The translations under genes were made by a program, and so were the position numbers. DNA of 7,871 bases from an uncultured Campylobacter sp. (GTDB taxonomy: Bacteria; Campylobacterota; Campylobacteria; Campylobacterales; Campylobacteraceae): positions 1 to 7,871 of the forward strand of contig NZ_CALIBF010000027.1 in assembly GCF_938045465.1 (NCBI RefSeq), in the 5' to 3' direction. Of the stretch, positions 1 through 5,523 are shown one piece after another. Below the pieces are notes generated by a model, which saw nothing but the letters and a program-made list of their open reading frames with translations, ran no database searches and was not told where the DNA came from. How positions within the stretch are numbered: the stretch's first letter is position 1; every line of letters begins with the position of its first letter.

Positions 1-101
1 GCCGAGCAAACTATAACTAGCCAAGCGCGCCAAAATTCAGAGCCGAGCCGCCCAAGCCGCGCGTCATAGCGACATTTAAGCCGCTAGGCGCCCCGCAGTT
101 C

Positions 102-1169
102 TCACACCCCTTCGCGAACCCGCACCTCGTCCTCGACCTCTTGCAAAAACCGCTCCACGAGCTTGCTCTCATCGAGTTTGGCGACCACTTCGCCGTGGCG
201 CATCACGATGCCGCGCCCGTTGCCGAACGCGATCGCCACGTCTGCGCCCTTCGCCTCGCCGATCGCATTTACGACGCAGCCCATGACGCTGATATTTAGC
301 GGCGTTTTGATGTGCGCAGTTTTTTCTTCGACGATTTTGATCGCGCTTAGCAGGTCGCTCTGCAAACGCCCGCAGGTAGGACACGAAATGATATTGACGC
401 CGCTTTTTTGCACGCCCGCGTCCTGCAGGATCGCGCGCGCGACGCGGATCTCCTCCTCAAGCTCGCCGGTGATGCTCACGCGCATCGTATCGCCGATCCC
501 CTCCATCAGAAGCGTACCAAGCGCGATTGCGCTCTTGATGCTCGCGTGAAATTTCGTTCCCGCCTCGGTCACGCCCAGATGGAAAGGATACTCGCATAGC
601 GGGCGCAGCGCGCGATACGCAGCCACCGTACTCGGCGCGTCCGAAGTCTTAAGCGAGATCGCGATATCGCTAAAGTCCTCATCCTGCAGCAGCGCGGCGT
701 TATACAGCGCGCTTTGCACCATCGCCTCCACGCTGCGGCCGTATTTTTGCTCAAACTGCTCTTCGAGTGAGCCCAAATTTACGCCGATGCGGATAGGCAG
801 GCTGCGAGCTTTACACGCGCGCACGACCTCTTTGATACGGTCCTTGCCGCCGATATTGCCCGGGTTTATGCGGATAGCATCGACAAACTCCGCAACCTGC
901 AGCGCCAAGCGAAAATTAAAATGGATGTCCGCTACGATGGGGAGCGGCGAGCTTTTTTTGATCCGCGCGAGCGCGTCCGCGTCCTGCTTATCAAGCACCG
1001 CGCAGCGCACGATGTCGCAGCCCGCGAAATACAGGCGGTTTATCTGCTCTAGCGTGCCCTCCACGTCCTTCGTTTTAGAAAAGCTCATCGACTGCACGGA
1101 GATGGGCGCGCCGCCGCCGATTTTGACGGAGCCGACGGAGATTTGGCGGGTCGGATAGCGATTTTTCAA
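102..1169 (-). CDS. ispG: 4-hydroxy-3-methylbut-2-en-1-yl diphosphate synthase (IspG/GcpE), complete
   Basis: IspG is a cytosolic 4Fe-4S enzyme of the non-mevalonate (MEP) isoprenoid pathway. It reductively opens methylerythritol cyclodiphosphate to HMBPP. The 355-residue protein has the usual bacterial length. The N-terminal TIM-barrel half contains the conserved VQSM, the CDIVR block near residue 51 and RINPGNIG near 100. The C-terminal half carries the cluster ligands: CPTC (Cys263, Cys266), Cys298 in the MGCVVN block and Glu305 in IGEAKGAD. These lie two residues before the Aquifex ligands Cys265/Cys268/Cys300/Glu307, so all ligands are intact. The start is a TTG: the frame is open upstream to a stop at about 1200-1202 with no ATG or GTG, and AAAGG lies 7 nt before the TTG, giving MKNRYPTRQIS, a normal IspG N-terminus. 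It appears to be transcribed alone; no neighbour belongs to the pathway. Identification is near certain; the start is well supported. Confidence 0.97.
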   Translation of the reverse strand: MKNRYPTRQISVGSVKIGGGAPISVQSMSFSKTKDVEGTLEQINRLYFAGCDIVRCAVLDKQDADALARIKKSSPLPIVADIHFNFRLALQVAEFVDAIRINPGNIGGKDRIKEVVRACKARSLPIRIGVNLGSLEEQFEQKYGRSVEAMVQSALYNAALLQDEDFSDIAISLKTSDAPSTVAAYRALRPLCEYPFHLGVTEAGTKFHASIKSAIALGTLLMEGIGDTMRVSITGELEEEIRVARAILQDAGVQKSGVNIISCPTCGRLQSDLLSAIKIVEEKTAHIKTPLNISVMGCVVNAIGEAKGADVAIAFGNGRGIVMRHGEVVAKLDESKLVERFLQEVEDEVRVREGV

Positions 1170-1185
1170 ATTTAAGCCTTTAGAA

Positions 1186-1202
1186 TTTTTTGCGCTATTT
1201 TA
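1186..1202 (-). promoter_or_regulatory. candidate -10 region of ispG
   Basis: Read on the minus strand, a TAAAAT hexamer (1197-1202) preceded by TGAA lies about 27 nt before the TTG start of ispG and would give a leader of roughly 20 nt containing the AAAGG ribosome site. No recognisable -35 box is present, which is usual for Campylobacter vegetative promoters. In this AT-rich spacer such a hexamer is common by chance, so the call is tentative. Confidence 0.3.
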
Positions 1203-1781
1203 TTCAAAATGGGGTTAAAATTTAATAATTCGCGCTCGCTAGCCGCCGCAGAATTTCACCCGCTGAATTTTGCTTTTGCGCTTACGAAAAATTTCATTTC
1301 GCCGAGAAATTTGAGCGAATAGAGTTCTATAAAATTCTGCCATCTAATAAAATTCTAAAAATTCCGGCGACAAATGAAACTCTACAAAATTTGATGGCAA
1401 GCGAAATTTAATAAACCACGCAGCCAAGCAAAATTCTGTGAATTTAGCAGGCGGGCGAAGTCCTGCGACGTAAAATTACAAAATTAAGCTCTTGAAATTT
1501 CGGTGAAATTTTATCCGCAGTATCGTCGCAGTGCCCGCTCGCGCAAAACGAGTGCAGTCTGGTTTATCCTGGCAGCGCGACATGTAGCCGTGAAATTCAA
1601 AGCCCGTAGATGAAATATGAAAATTCTATCTTTAATTGCAGCATTAGGGCATTGTTTCGCACGACGACAAAGCCGAAAAAACATCAGCCGTTCGTGTTTT
1701 TTGCAATGCAAGCGCCATTCTTACAGAGACAGCAAAATTAACCCGCCTACGCATATAAATTGCGCCGGCGTGCCGCCTAGG
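1203..1781. other. AT-rich spacer without a supported gene
   Basis: About 0.58 kb between ispG and the exported-protein gene, both on the minus strand. I find no tRNA, rRNA, tmRNA or riboswitch signature and no reading frame with both a ribosome site and protein-like composition. The left half (to about 1510) is dense in AAATTT, GAATTT and AAATTC words; the right half is less AT-rich. Small inverted repeats occur (GCAGG...CCTGC at 1447-1466; TGCCATC...GATGGCA at 1338-1399) but none resembles a terminator. A plus-strand frame from 1617 begins with a signal-peptide-like stretch but lacks a ribosome site and runs antisense into the next gene; it may be a remnant or chance. Confidence 0.6.
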
Positions 1782-2819
1782 CTAGCGCACCAGCTCCATA
1801 TTCACCTTGACCCTGCTCATCTTGTCCTGCAGCATATCCATCACCGACTCATTGCGCGACGAAGCGTCATCCGTCGGGGCTTCGTGCTGCTGCCACTTGC
1901 TTTTCGGCGCGGCAGGGCCCCACTGCGACGAAAATATCAGCCCTCGCTTTTTCTCAGTCTCAGGCGCAGGCTCATAAGGCTGTGGAGCGGGCTTCGCCCA
2001 ACGCTCATCATAACGCATCGCGGCACCTTGTCCTAACGCATTACCCCGCTTTGGCGACGACATCTTACCAAACGCGCTACCGCCAGAGCGCCCTATCACA
2101 CGGCTAGAGCGAGCAGATGTGGGAAGATAGGGCGCGCGGGCATTTTGACGCGCCGTATATTTCGTGGCACTCGAATGAGATGCAGCTGTATGTCCCATAG
2201 CGCTAGAACGAGTTGCACTATAGACGCGGAGAGCTTGCGGCTGTGCAATTCGAGTCGTCGTTAATTTGCGAGCTTGTGCGTCTACGATTTTGTCAGTCTG
2301 CCCATCTGCGCCTCCGTGAGCTTGCGCGCTTGCGCTTCTCCGCATATCTGCACCTCTGTAAGTTTGCGCAGTATCGCGGGCGTTTGGCACCTCATCCTCA
2401 TAGATGCGGGTCTTTGGCAAACGCATCAGCGTCGCGACTAGGCTCTTGCTAGCTCCATTCTGGCTGTTTGATTGATTAGCCGGGCGCTTAGATGCTTTAT
2501 TTCTCACAGGATGCGATGCAGAATTTTGCCCGGGATTTTTAGTGAAATTTTTCGCACTTTTTCGCGTGGAATTTTTAGCAAAATTCCTAGATACACGCGT
2601 ATTTTTTGTGAGCTTGGATTTTGAAAGGCTTTTAGCATTTGCAGATTTTTTAGCATGCGGCTCGGTAGAGGATTTCACCGAAGTATTTTTACTCGGATGA
2701 TCTTTGGCTCGCAGATTTTGAGATGAAATTTTAGATTTATGGTTTTGCTGCGCAGCAAAAACGCTAGAGAAGCTCGTCAAAATGAACGCAATTAAAAAAA
2801 TACGAGCTAAATTTTTCAT
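1782..2819 (-). CDS. exported basic low-complexity protein of unknown function
   Basis: I do not recognise a family. The 345-residue product starts with a clear signal peptide (MKNLARIFLIAFILTSFSS, cleavage likely after the FA or FAA near residue 22-23), so a periplasmic or surface location is expected. Residues 24-138 are Lys/Arg/Ser/Asn-rich, with about 27 basic and only 2 acidic residues. The middle has degenerate 14-residue units starting AQ and containing GAD (151-178), then Ser/Ala/Thr/Arg-rich sequence. The last 75 residues are more ordered in composition: a Pro/Glu stretch, two Trp-containing segments (SSQWGP, KSKWQQ) and a final amphipathic SVMDMLQDKMSRVKVNMELVR-like tail. An ATG 15 nt upstream (2834) gives five extra residues but has no ribosome site, whereas GGAAAGGA lies 6 nt before the ATG at 2819; I use 2819. 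The charge suggests binding to an acidic polymer such as lipopolysaccharide, peptidoglycan or nucleic acid, but that is inference only. It is a real gene judging by signal peptide, start signal and length. Confidence 0.75.
   Translation of the reverse strand: MKNLARIFLIAFILTSFSSVFAAQQNHKSKISSQNLRAKDHPSKNTSVKSSTEPHAKKSANAKSLSKSKLTKNTRVSRNFAKNSTRKSAKNFTKNPGQNSASHPVRNKASKRPANQSNSQNGASKSLVATLMRLPKTRIYEDEVPNARDTAQTYRGADMRRSASAQAHGGADGQTDKIVDAQARKLTTTRIAQPQALRVYSATRSSAMGHTAASHSSATKYTARQNARAPYLPTSARSSRVIGRSGGSAFGKMSSPKRGNALGQGAAMRYDERWAKPAPQPYEPAPETEKKRGLIFSSQWGPAAPKSKWQQHEAPTDDASSRNESVMDMLQDKMSRVKVNMELVR
2304..2369 (-). repeat. degenerate 42-bp tandem repeat inside the exported-protein gene
   Basis: Two 24-bp segments, 2304-2327 and 2346-2369, agree at 20 of 24 positions with a 42-bp offset; all four differences are transitions. 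They encode the paired 14-residue units AQTYRGADMRRSAS and AQAHGGADGQTDKI. A weaker third copy of the AGCTTGTGCG part lies at 2271-2280. This suggests an old in-frame duplication in a low-complexity coding region. Confidence 0.6.
2743..2760. repeat. perfect 18-bp palindrome near the 5' end of the exported-protein gene
   Basis: TTTTGCTGCGCAGCAAAA equals its own reverse complement. In the minus-strand mRNA it could form a 7-bp stem with a GCGC tetraloop starting about 60 nt after the start codon. It encodes FAAQQN at the predicted signal-peptidase site, so codon constraint alone may explain it. Confidence 0.6.
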
Positions 2820-2834
2820 CGTTTTCCTTTCCAT

Positions 2835-3240
2835 GGATTTTAGGCGAAATTTAGCAAAGCTTAGATTAAGCCGCGTTAAATTTAATGAGTGAGGCTATGA
2901 AATTTCAGCTCTAATTCCAAGCCGTATCGCCAAACAAAAGGCTAAGCTTCAAAAATTCCGCAGCTAGGATTCTGTTTGGCAATAGAATTTTATCACACTA
3001 AAAATATGACGCCACGAAAAAATTTTATCTTGTAAGCGTTTAGGTGGGATAGCTGAAAATTTTAAAGTTTTAGAATTCTGCGCTTAAATTTTGAGTGGTA
3101 AGTCAGAATTTAAGGTAAAAAGCAAGCTCAGATAAAGTTTTTAAATTTAAAGGATAATGCGGCAAAACCGTAAATTTGCGGTGAGATACGAAATTTATAA
3201 GATCATGCAGTGACTAAAAATCACACCGCTTAATCGCTAA
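2835..3240. other. AT-rich spacer, upstream of exported-protein gene
   Basis: No supported gene. It holds the presumed promoter of the minus-strand exported-protein gene; the best candidate is a TGCTAAATT extended -10-like sequence (complement of 2848-2856) without a -35 box. An 8-bp perfect inverted repeat, GCCAAACA (2929-2936) and TGTTTGGC (2973-2980), encloses a 36-nt loop. RAATTY hexamers are very dense (about 13). A plus-strand 18-codon frame at 3157-3213 is too short and its AGGA is only 2 nt from the ATG, so it is not called. Confidence 0.5.
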
Positions 3241-3250
3241 TTCATAATAA

Positions 3251-3286
3251 ATCGCCGCGCCTTAGACATATCCAAAACGCGGCACA
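3251..3286 (-). repeat. GC-rich hairpin, first of two similar units downstream of groEL
   Basis: GCCGCG (3254-3259) and CGCGGC (3278-3283) form a 6-bp GC stem with an 18-nt loop, followed on the minus strand by GATTTATTATG. The unit begins ATCGCCGCGC and ends CGCGGCAC, as does the unit at 3314-3342. It could act as a backup terminator for groESL. Confidence 0.45.
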
Positions 3287-3306
3287 TCTCATTTTACGGC
3301 GCATAG

Positions 3307-3340
3307 CAAAAATATCGCCGCGCATAAAGCATTTCGCGGC
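3307..3340 (-). terminator. candidate rho-independent terminator of groESL
   Basis: On the minus strand, GCCGCG (complement of 3335-3340) pairs with CGCGGC (complement of 3317-3322) around a 12-nt loop, followed by GATATTTTTG, a short U-run in the transcript. It lies about 65 nt past the groEL stop, on the correct strand. The U-run starts 4 nt after the stem and is only five long, so efficiency is uncertain. It is the best terminator candidate for the operon. Confidence 0.55.
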
Positions 3341-3372
3341 ACTGTAAAAATCTCGCAGCGCCGTTTCAATGG

Positions 3373-3400
3373 CATGGGAGCGCCGAATGACGCTCCTATG
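3373..3400 (-). other. 10-bp hairpin directly after the groEL stop codon
   Basis: CATGGGAGCG (3373-3382) and CGCTCCTATG (3391-3400) pair over ten positions with one mismatch that is a G-U pair on one strand, around an 8-nt loop. It begins 3 nt after the groEL stop. No U-run follows on the minus strand, so it is more likely an mRNA 3'-end stabilising or processing structure than a terminator by itself. Confidence 0.5.
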
Positions 3401-3403
3401 GGA

Positions 3404-5041
3404 CTACATCATTCCGCCCATGCCACCCATTCCGCCCATATCAGGCATTGGAGGCATTGCAGGTTTCTCCTCTTTAATCTCGCTGACGGTCGCTTCGGTC
3501 GTTAGAAGCAGGCTTGCGACGGAGACCGCATTTTGAAGCGCTATGCGCTCGACTTTGACCGGATCGATGATACCTGCTTCAAACATATTGACATACTCGC
3601 CGTTTGCGGCGTTGAAGCCGAATTTTTTATCTGAGCCTTGCTCGACCTTATTAGCTACGACGCCCGCGTCAAATCCCGCATTCTCGGCGATCTGGCGAAG
3701 CGGAGCGAAAAGCGCACGCTTAACGATGTCCGCGCCAATAAGCTCGTCGCCGCTTAGAGCTAGCTTTACGCTAAGTCCAGCTCTGATTAGCGCAGCGCCG
3801 CCGCCGATTACGATACCCTCGTCTACGGCTGCTTTGGTTGCGTTTAGAGCGTCGTCCACGCGATCTTTTTTCTCTTTCATCTCGGTTTCGGTCGCAGCGC
3901 CCACCTTGATGACCGCAACGCCGCCGCTAAGCTTAGCCATACGCTCTTGAAGTTTCTCTTTGTCGTAATCGCTTGTAGTCTCGGCGATTTGAGCCTTGAT
4001 CTGCAAAACGCGCGCGTCGATATCTTTTTTCTTGCCCGCGCCGCCTACGATAGTGGTGTTATCTTTGTCGATCACGATGCGCTCGGCTTGTCCGAGATCG
4101 GCCATAGAAGCGCTTTCTAGCGTTCTGCCAAGCTCCTCGCTGATGACGGTGCCACCCGTTAAAATCGCGATATCTTCAAGCATCGCCTTTCTGCGATCGC
4201 CAAATCCTGGGGCTTTGACCGCAGAGATGTTTAACACGCCGCGAAGTTTATTTACGACCAAGGTCGCAAGCGCCTCGCCCTCGATATCCTCGGCGATGAT
4301 TAGAAGCGGTTTGCCGCTTTTTTGAACCTGCTCCAAAACCGGAAGTAGATCTTTTAAATTTGTAATTTTTTTGTCAAATAGAAGCACTAGTGGAGAAGCT
4401 AGCTCGACTAGCATTTTCTCGGCATTTGTAATGAAATATGGGCTTAGATAGCCGCGGTCAAACTGCATTCCCTCGACTACGTTTAACTCATCGTTGATAG
4501 ATTTCGCCTCTTCAACGGTGATGACACCGTCCTTGCCGACTCTTTCCATAGCGTCTGCGATCAGATCGCCCACCGCGCTGTCGTTATTGGCAGAGATCGT
4601 AGCAACCTGAGCGATCTCTTTTTTGCCGCTTACTTTTTTAGATGATTTTTTTAGCTCCTCAATAACCGCAGCGCTAAATTTATCCATACCGCGCTTAACT
4701 TCGATCGGATTTGCGCCCGCAGTTACGTTGCGTAGGCCCTCTTTAAAGATCGCGTGAGCTAGCACGGTCGCGGTCGTAGTACCATCTCCTGCTTGATCGT
4801 TGGTTTTGCTCGCTACTTCACGCACCAAAGAAGCGCCCATATTCTCTAGCGTATCTTTTAGCTCAATCTCTTTAGCCACGCTCACGCCGTCTTTTGTGAT
4901 CGCCGGAGCGCCGAAGCTCTTTTGGATTAAGACATTACGACCGCGGGGTCCCATTGTAACTTTTACAGCGTCGTTTAGCTTCCTAACGCCCGCGTAAAGC
5001 TTGTTTCTTGCGTCGTCTGAAAAAATAATCTCTTTTGCCAT
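3404..5041 (-). CDS. groEL: chaperonin GroEL (Hsp60, Cpn60), complete
   Basis: GroEL is the cytosolic chaperonin. Two stacked heptameric rings bind unfolded proteins, then encapsulate them under the GroES lid in an ATP-driven cycle. The 545-residue protein has the standard length. Visible are the ATP-site block GPRGRN (31-36), Asp51 in ITKDG, the DGTTT loop with Asp86, the catalytic Asp397 in RVDDAL (E. coli Asp398), the signature AAVDEGIVIGGGAAL (404-418) and the C-terminal GGM repeats ending in GGMM, which project into the cavity. The apical domain is about residues 190-375. The start is the ATG giving MAKEIIFSD: it has AAAAAGGA 6 nt upstream. A TTG two codons earlier touches the AGGA and cannot be used. 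It is the second gene of the groES-groEL operon, 12 nt after the groES stop, and is presumably controlled by the CIRCE and HAIR-like sites ahead of groES. Sequence is highly similar to Campylobacter GroEL throughout; no odd substitutions at the key residues. Confidence 0.99.
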   Translation of the reverse strand: MAKEIIFSDDARNKLYAGVRKLNDAVKVTMGPRGRNVLIQKSFGAPAITKDGVSVAKEIELKDTLENMGASLVREVASKTNDQAGDGTTTATVLAHAIFKEGLRNVTAGANPIEVKRGMDKFSAAVIEELKKSSKKVSGKKEIAQVATISANNDSAVGDLIADAMERVGKDGVITVEEAKSINDELNVVEGMQFDRGYLSPYFITNAEKMLVELASPLVLLFDKKITNLKDLLPVLEQVQKSGKPLLIIAEDIEGEALATLVVNKLRGVLNISAVKAPGFGDRRKAMLEDIAILTGGTVISEELGRTLESASMADLGQAERIVIDKDNTTIVGGAGKKKDIDARVLQIKAQIAETTSDYDKEKLQERMAKLSGGVAVIKVGAATETEMKEKKDRVDDALNATKAAVDEGIVIGGGAALIRAGLSVKLALSGDELIGADIVKRALFAPLRQIAENAGFDAGVVANKVEQGSDKKFGFNAANGEYVNMFEAGIIDPVKVERIALQNAVSVASLLLTTEATVSEIKEEKPAMPPMPDMGGMGGMGGMM

Positions 5042-5053
5042 TTTCAATCCTTT

Positions 5054-5317
5054 TTATTTAATTATGCCTAAAACATCTTCTAAATTTAAGATAAGAAATT
5101 TCTTATCATCTAAGCTAATCTCGCTACCTGCGTATTTTGCAAACGCTACAGTATCGCCATTTTTGACGCCTTCACATTCGCTGCCGACAGCTACGATTTT
5201 GCCGGTCGAAGGCTTCTCTTTTGAAGCATTGTCGGGGATGATGATGCCCGAAGCGGTCTTTTTTGTTTCCTCCTCGCGCTCTATTAGAACGCGCTTGCCA
5301 AGTGGTTGAAATTTCAT
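5054..5317 (-). CDS. groES: co-chaperonin GroES (Hsp10, Cpn10), complete
   Basis: GroES forms the heptameric lid that closes the GroEL cavity. The 87-residue protein has the normal length. It starts with FQPLGKRVLIE, the typical first beta strand. The mobile loop that docks on GroEL is residues 17-31 with the hydrophobic contact tripeptide III (25-27) in ASGIIIPDNA. The second half has the conserved GDTVAFAKYAGSE and ends in the LEDVLGIIK strand. The ATG has AAAGGA 5 nt upstream. It is the first gene of the operon, with a leader of about 55 nt that contains the whole CIRCE element, and groEL follows after 12 nt that include its own ribosome site. Heat-shock control by HrcA, and probably HspR, is inferred from the operators. 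The reading frame is intact and unambiguous. Confidence 0.98.
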   Translation of the reverse strand: MKFQPLGKRVLIEREEETKKTASGIIIPDNASKEKPSTGKIVAVGSECEGVKNGDTVAFAKYAGSEISLDDKKFLILNLEDVLGIIK

Positions 5318-5350
5318 TTCAGTCCTTTCTTTGATTTGTGATTTCTAAAA

Positions 5351-5377
5351 TTGGCACTCAATGTGTTTGAGTGCTAA
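5351..5377. promoter_or_regulatory. CIRCE operator (HrcA-binding site) of groESL
   Basis: The inverted repeat reads TTAGCACTC-N9-GAGTGCCAA on the minus strand, against the CIRCE consensus TTAGCACTC-N9-GAGTGCTAA: 17 of 18 arm positions match and the 9-nt spacer is exact. It begins one base after the -10 box, so it covers the expected transcription start and the first part of the leader, where HrcA binding blocks initiation. The leader copy ends 33 nt before the groES ATG. The single departure is in the outer part of the distal arm. Certain as a CIRCE element. Confidence 0.97.
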
Positions 5378-5378
5378 G

Positions 5379-5407
5379 ATTATATGCAAAATTTAAAATC
5401 TTGTCAA
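5379..5407 (-). promoter_or_regulatory. sigma-70 promoter of groESL
   Basis: On the minus strand TTGACA (5402-5407) and TATAAT (5379-5384) are separated by exactly 17 bp, matching the bacterial sigma-70 consensus at all 12 positions. The expected start is near 5372, inside CIRCE. A full -35 box is unusual for Campylobacter vegetative promoters, which mostly lack one, and suggests a very strong promoter held down by repressors. Confidence 0.93.
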
Positions 5408-5432
5408 TAGTTTATGAAAAATTTTTATAAAA

Positions 5433-5453
5433 CTTTAGTGATTTAAACTCAAG
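5433..5453. promoter_or_regulatory. HAIR-like element, probable HspR-binding site
   Basis: CTTTAGT (5433-5439), a 7-bp spacer and ACTCAAG (5447-5453) match the HAIR consensus CTTGAGT-N7-ACTCAAG at 13 of 14 arm positions. The site lies about 60-80 bp upstream of the groESL start, outside the promoter hexamers. HspR represses chaperone genes in Helicobacter and Campylobacter, and in H. pylori it acts with HrcA on groESL; an upstream position fits that model. The ACTCAAG arm also takes part in a tighter palindrome, CTCAA-GTA-TTGAG (5448-5460). Identification is by consensus only. Confidence 0.7.
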
Positions 5454-5485
5454 TATTGAGATTTCAAACGTTAAATTTTAAGGGC

Positions 5486-5491
5486 TATAAT
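5486..5491 (+). promoter_or_regulatory. candidate -10 box of the AsmA-like gene
   Basis: A perfect TATAAT lies 32 nt before the start codon, giving an expected leader of about 25 nt with the ribosome site AAGGGGA (5513-5519), 4 nt from the ATG. No -35 box is found at 16-18 bp; the region upstream is AT-rich, as is common for Campylobacter sigma-70 promoters. The -10 box is flanked by a short AGGG/CCCT inverted repeat (5481-5496). The HAIR-like site ends 32 bp upstream, near the expected RNA polymerase footprint. Confidence 0.65.
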
Positions 5492-5523
5492 ACCCTCAAA
5501 TTTTAAATTTTTAAGGGGACGAA

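Noticed and set aside
1..101. Possible gene fragment downstream of ispG
   Set aside because: Frames are broken by stops; the longest ATG frame on the minus strand is about 16 codons. No terminator with a U-run is visible either.
163..1158. Plus-strand open frames opposite ispG
   Set aside because: They lie antisense to a fully convincing enzyme, have no ribosome sites and show compositions expected of the complementary strand of GC-rich codons.
1447..1466. GCAGG...CCTGC hairpin as terminator of the exported-protein gene
   Set aside because: It is over 300 nt past the stop codon, has only a 5-bp stem and no T-run on the minus strand.
1511..1711. 66-codon minus-strand frame in the first spacer
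   Set aside because: No ribosome site, no recognisable motif, Arg/Cys-rich composition typical of non-coding sequence.
3157..3213. 18-codon plus-strand frame with an upstream AAAGGA
   Set aside because: The AGGA ends only 2 nt before the ATG, too close for a good ribosome site, and the peptide has no distinguishing property.
3543..4997. Plus-strand open frames opposite groEL
   Set aside because: Ser/Thr/Leu/Pro-rich shadow translations of groEL; no family resemblance and no start signals.
5042..5047. Upstream TTG start adding two residues to GroEL
   Set aside because: It directly abuts the AGGA ribosome site; the ATG giving MAKEIIFSD has proper spacing and matches the family N-terminus.
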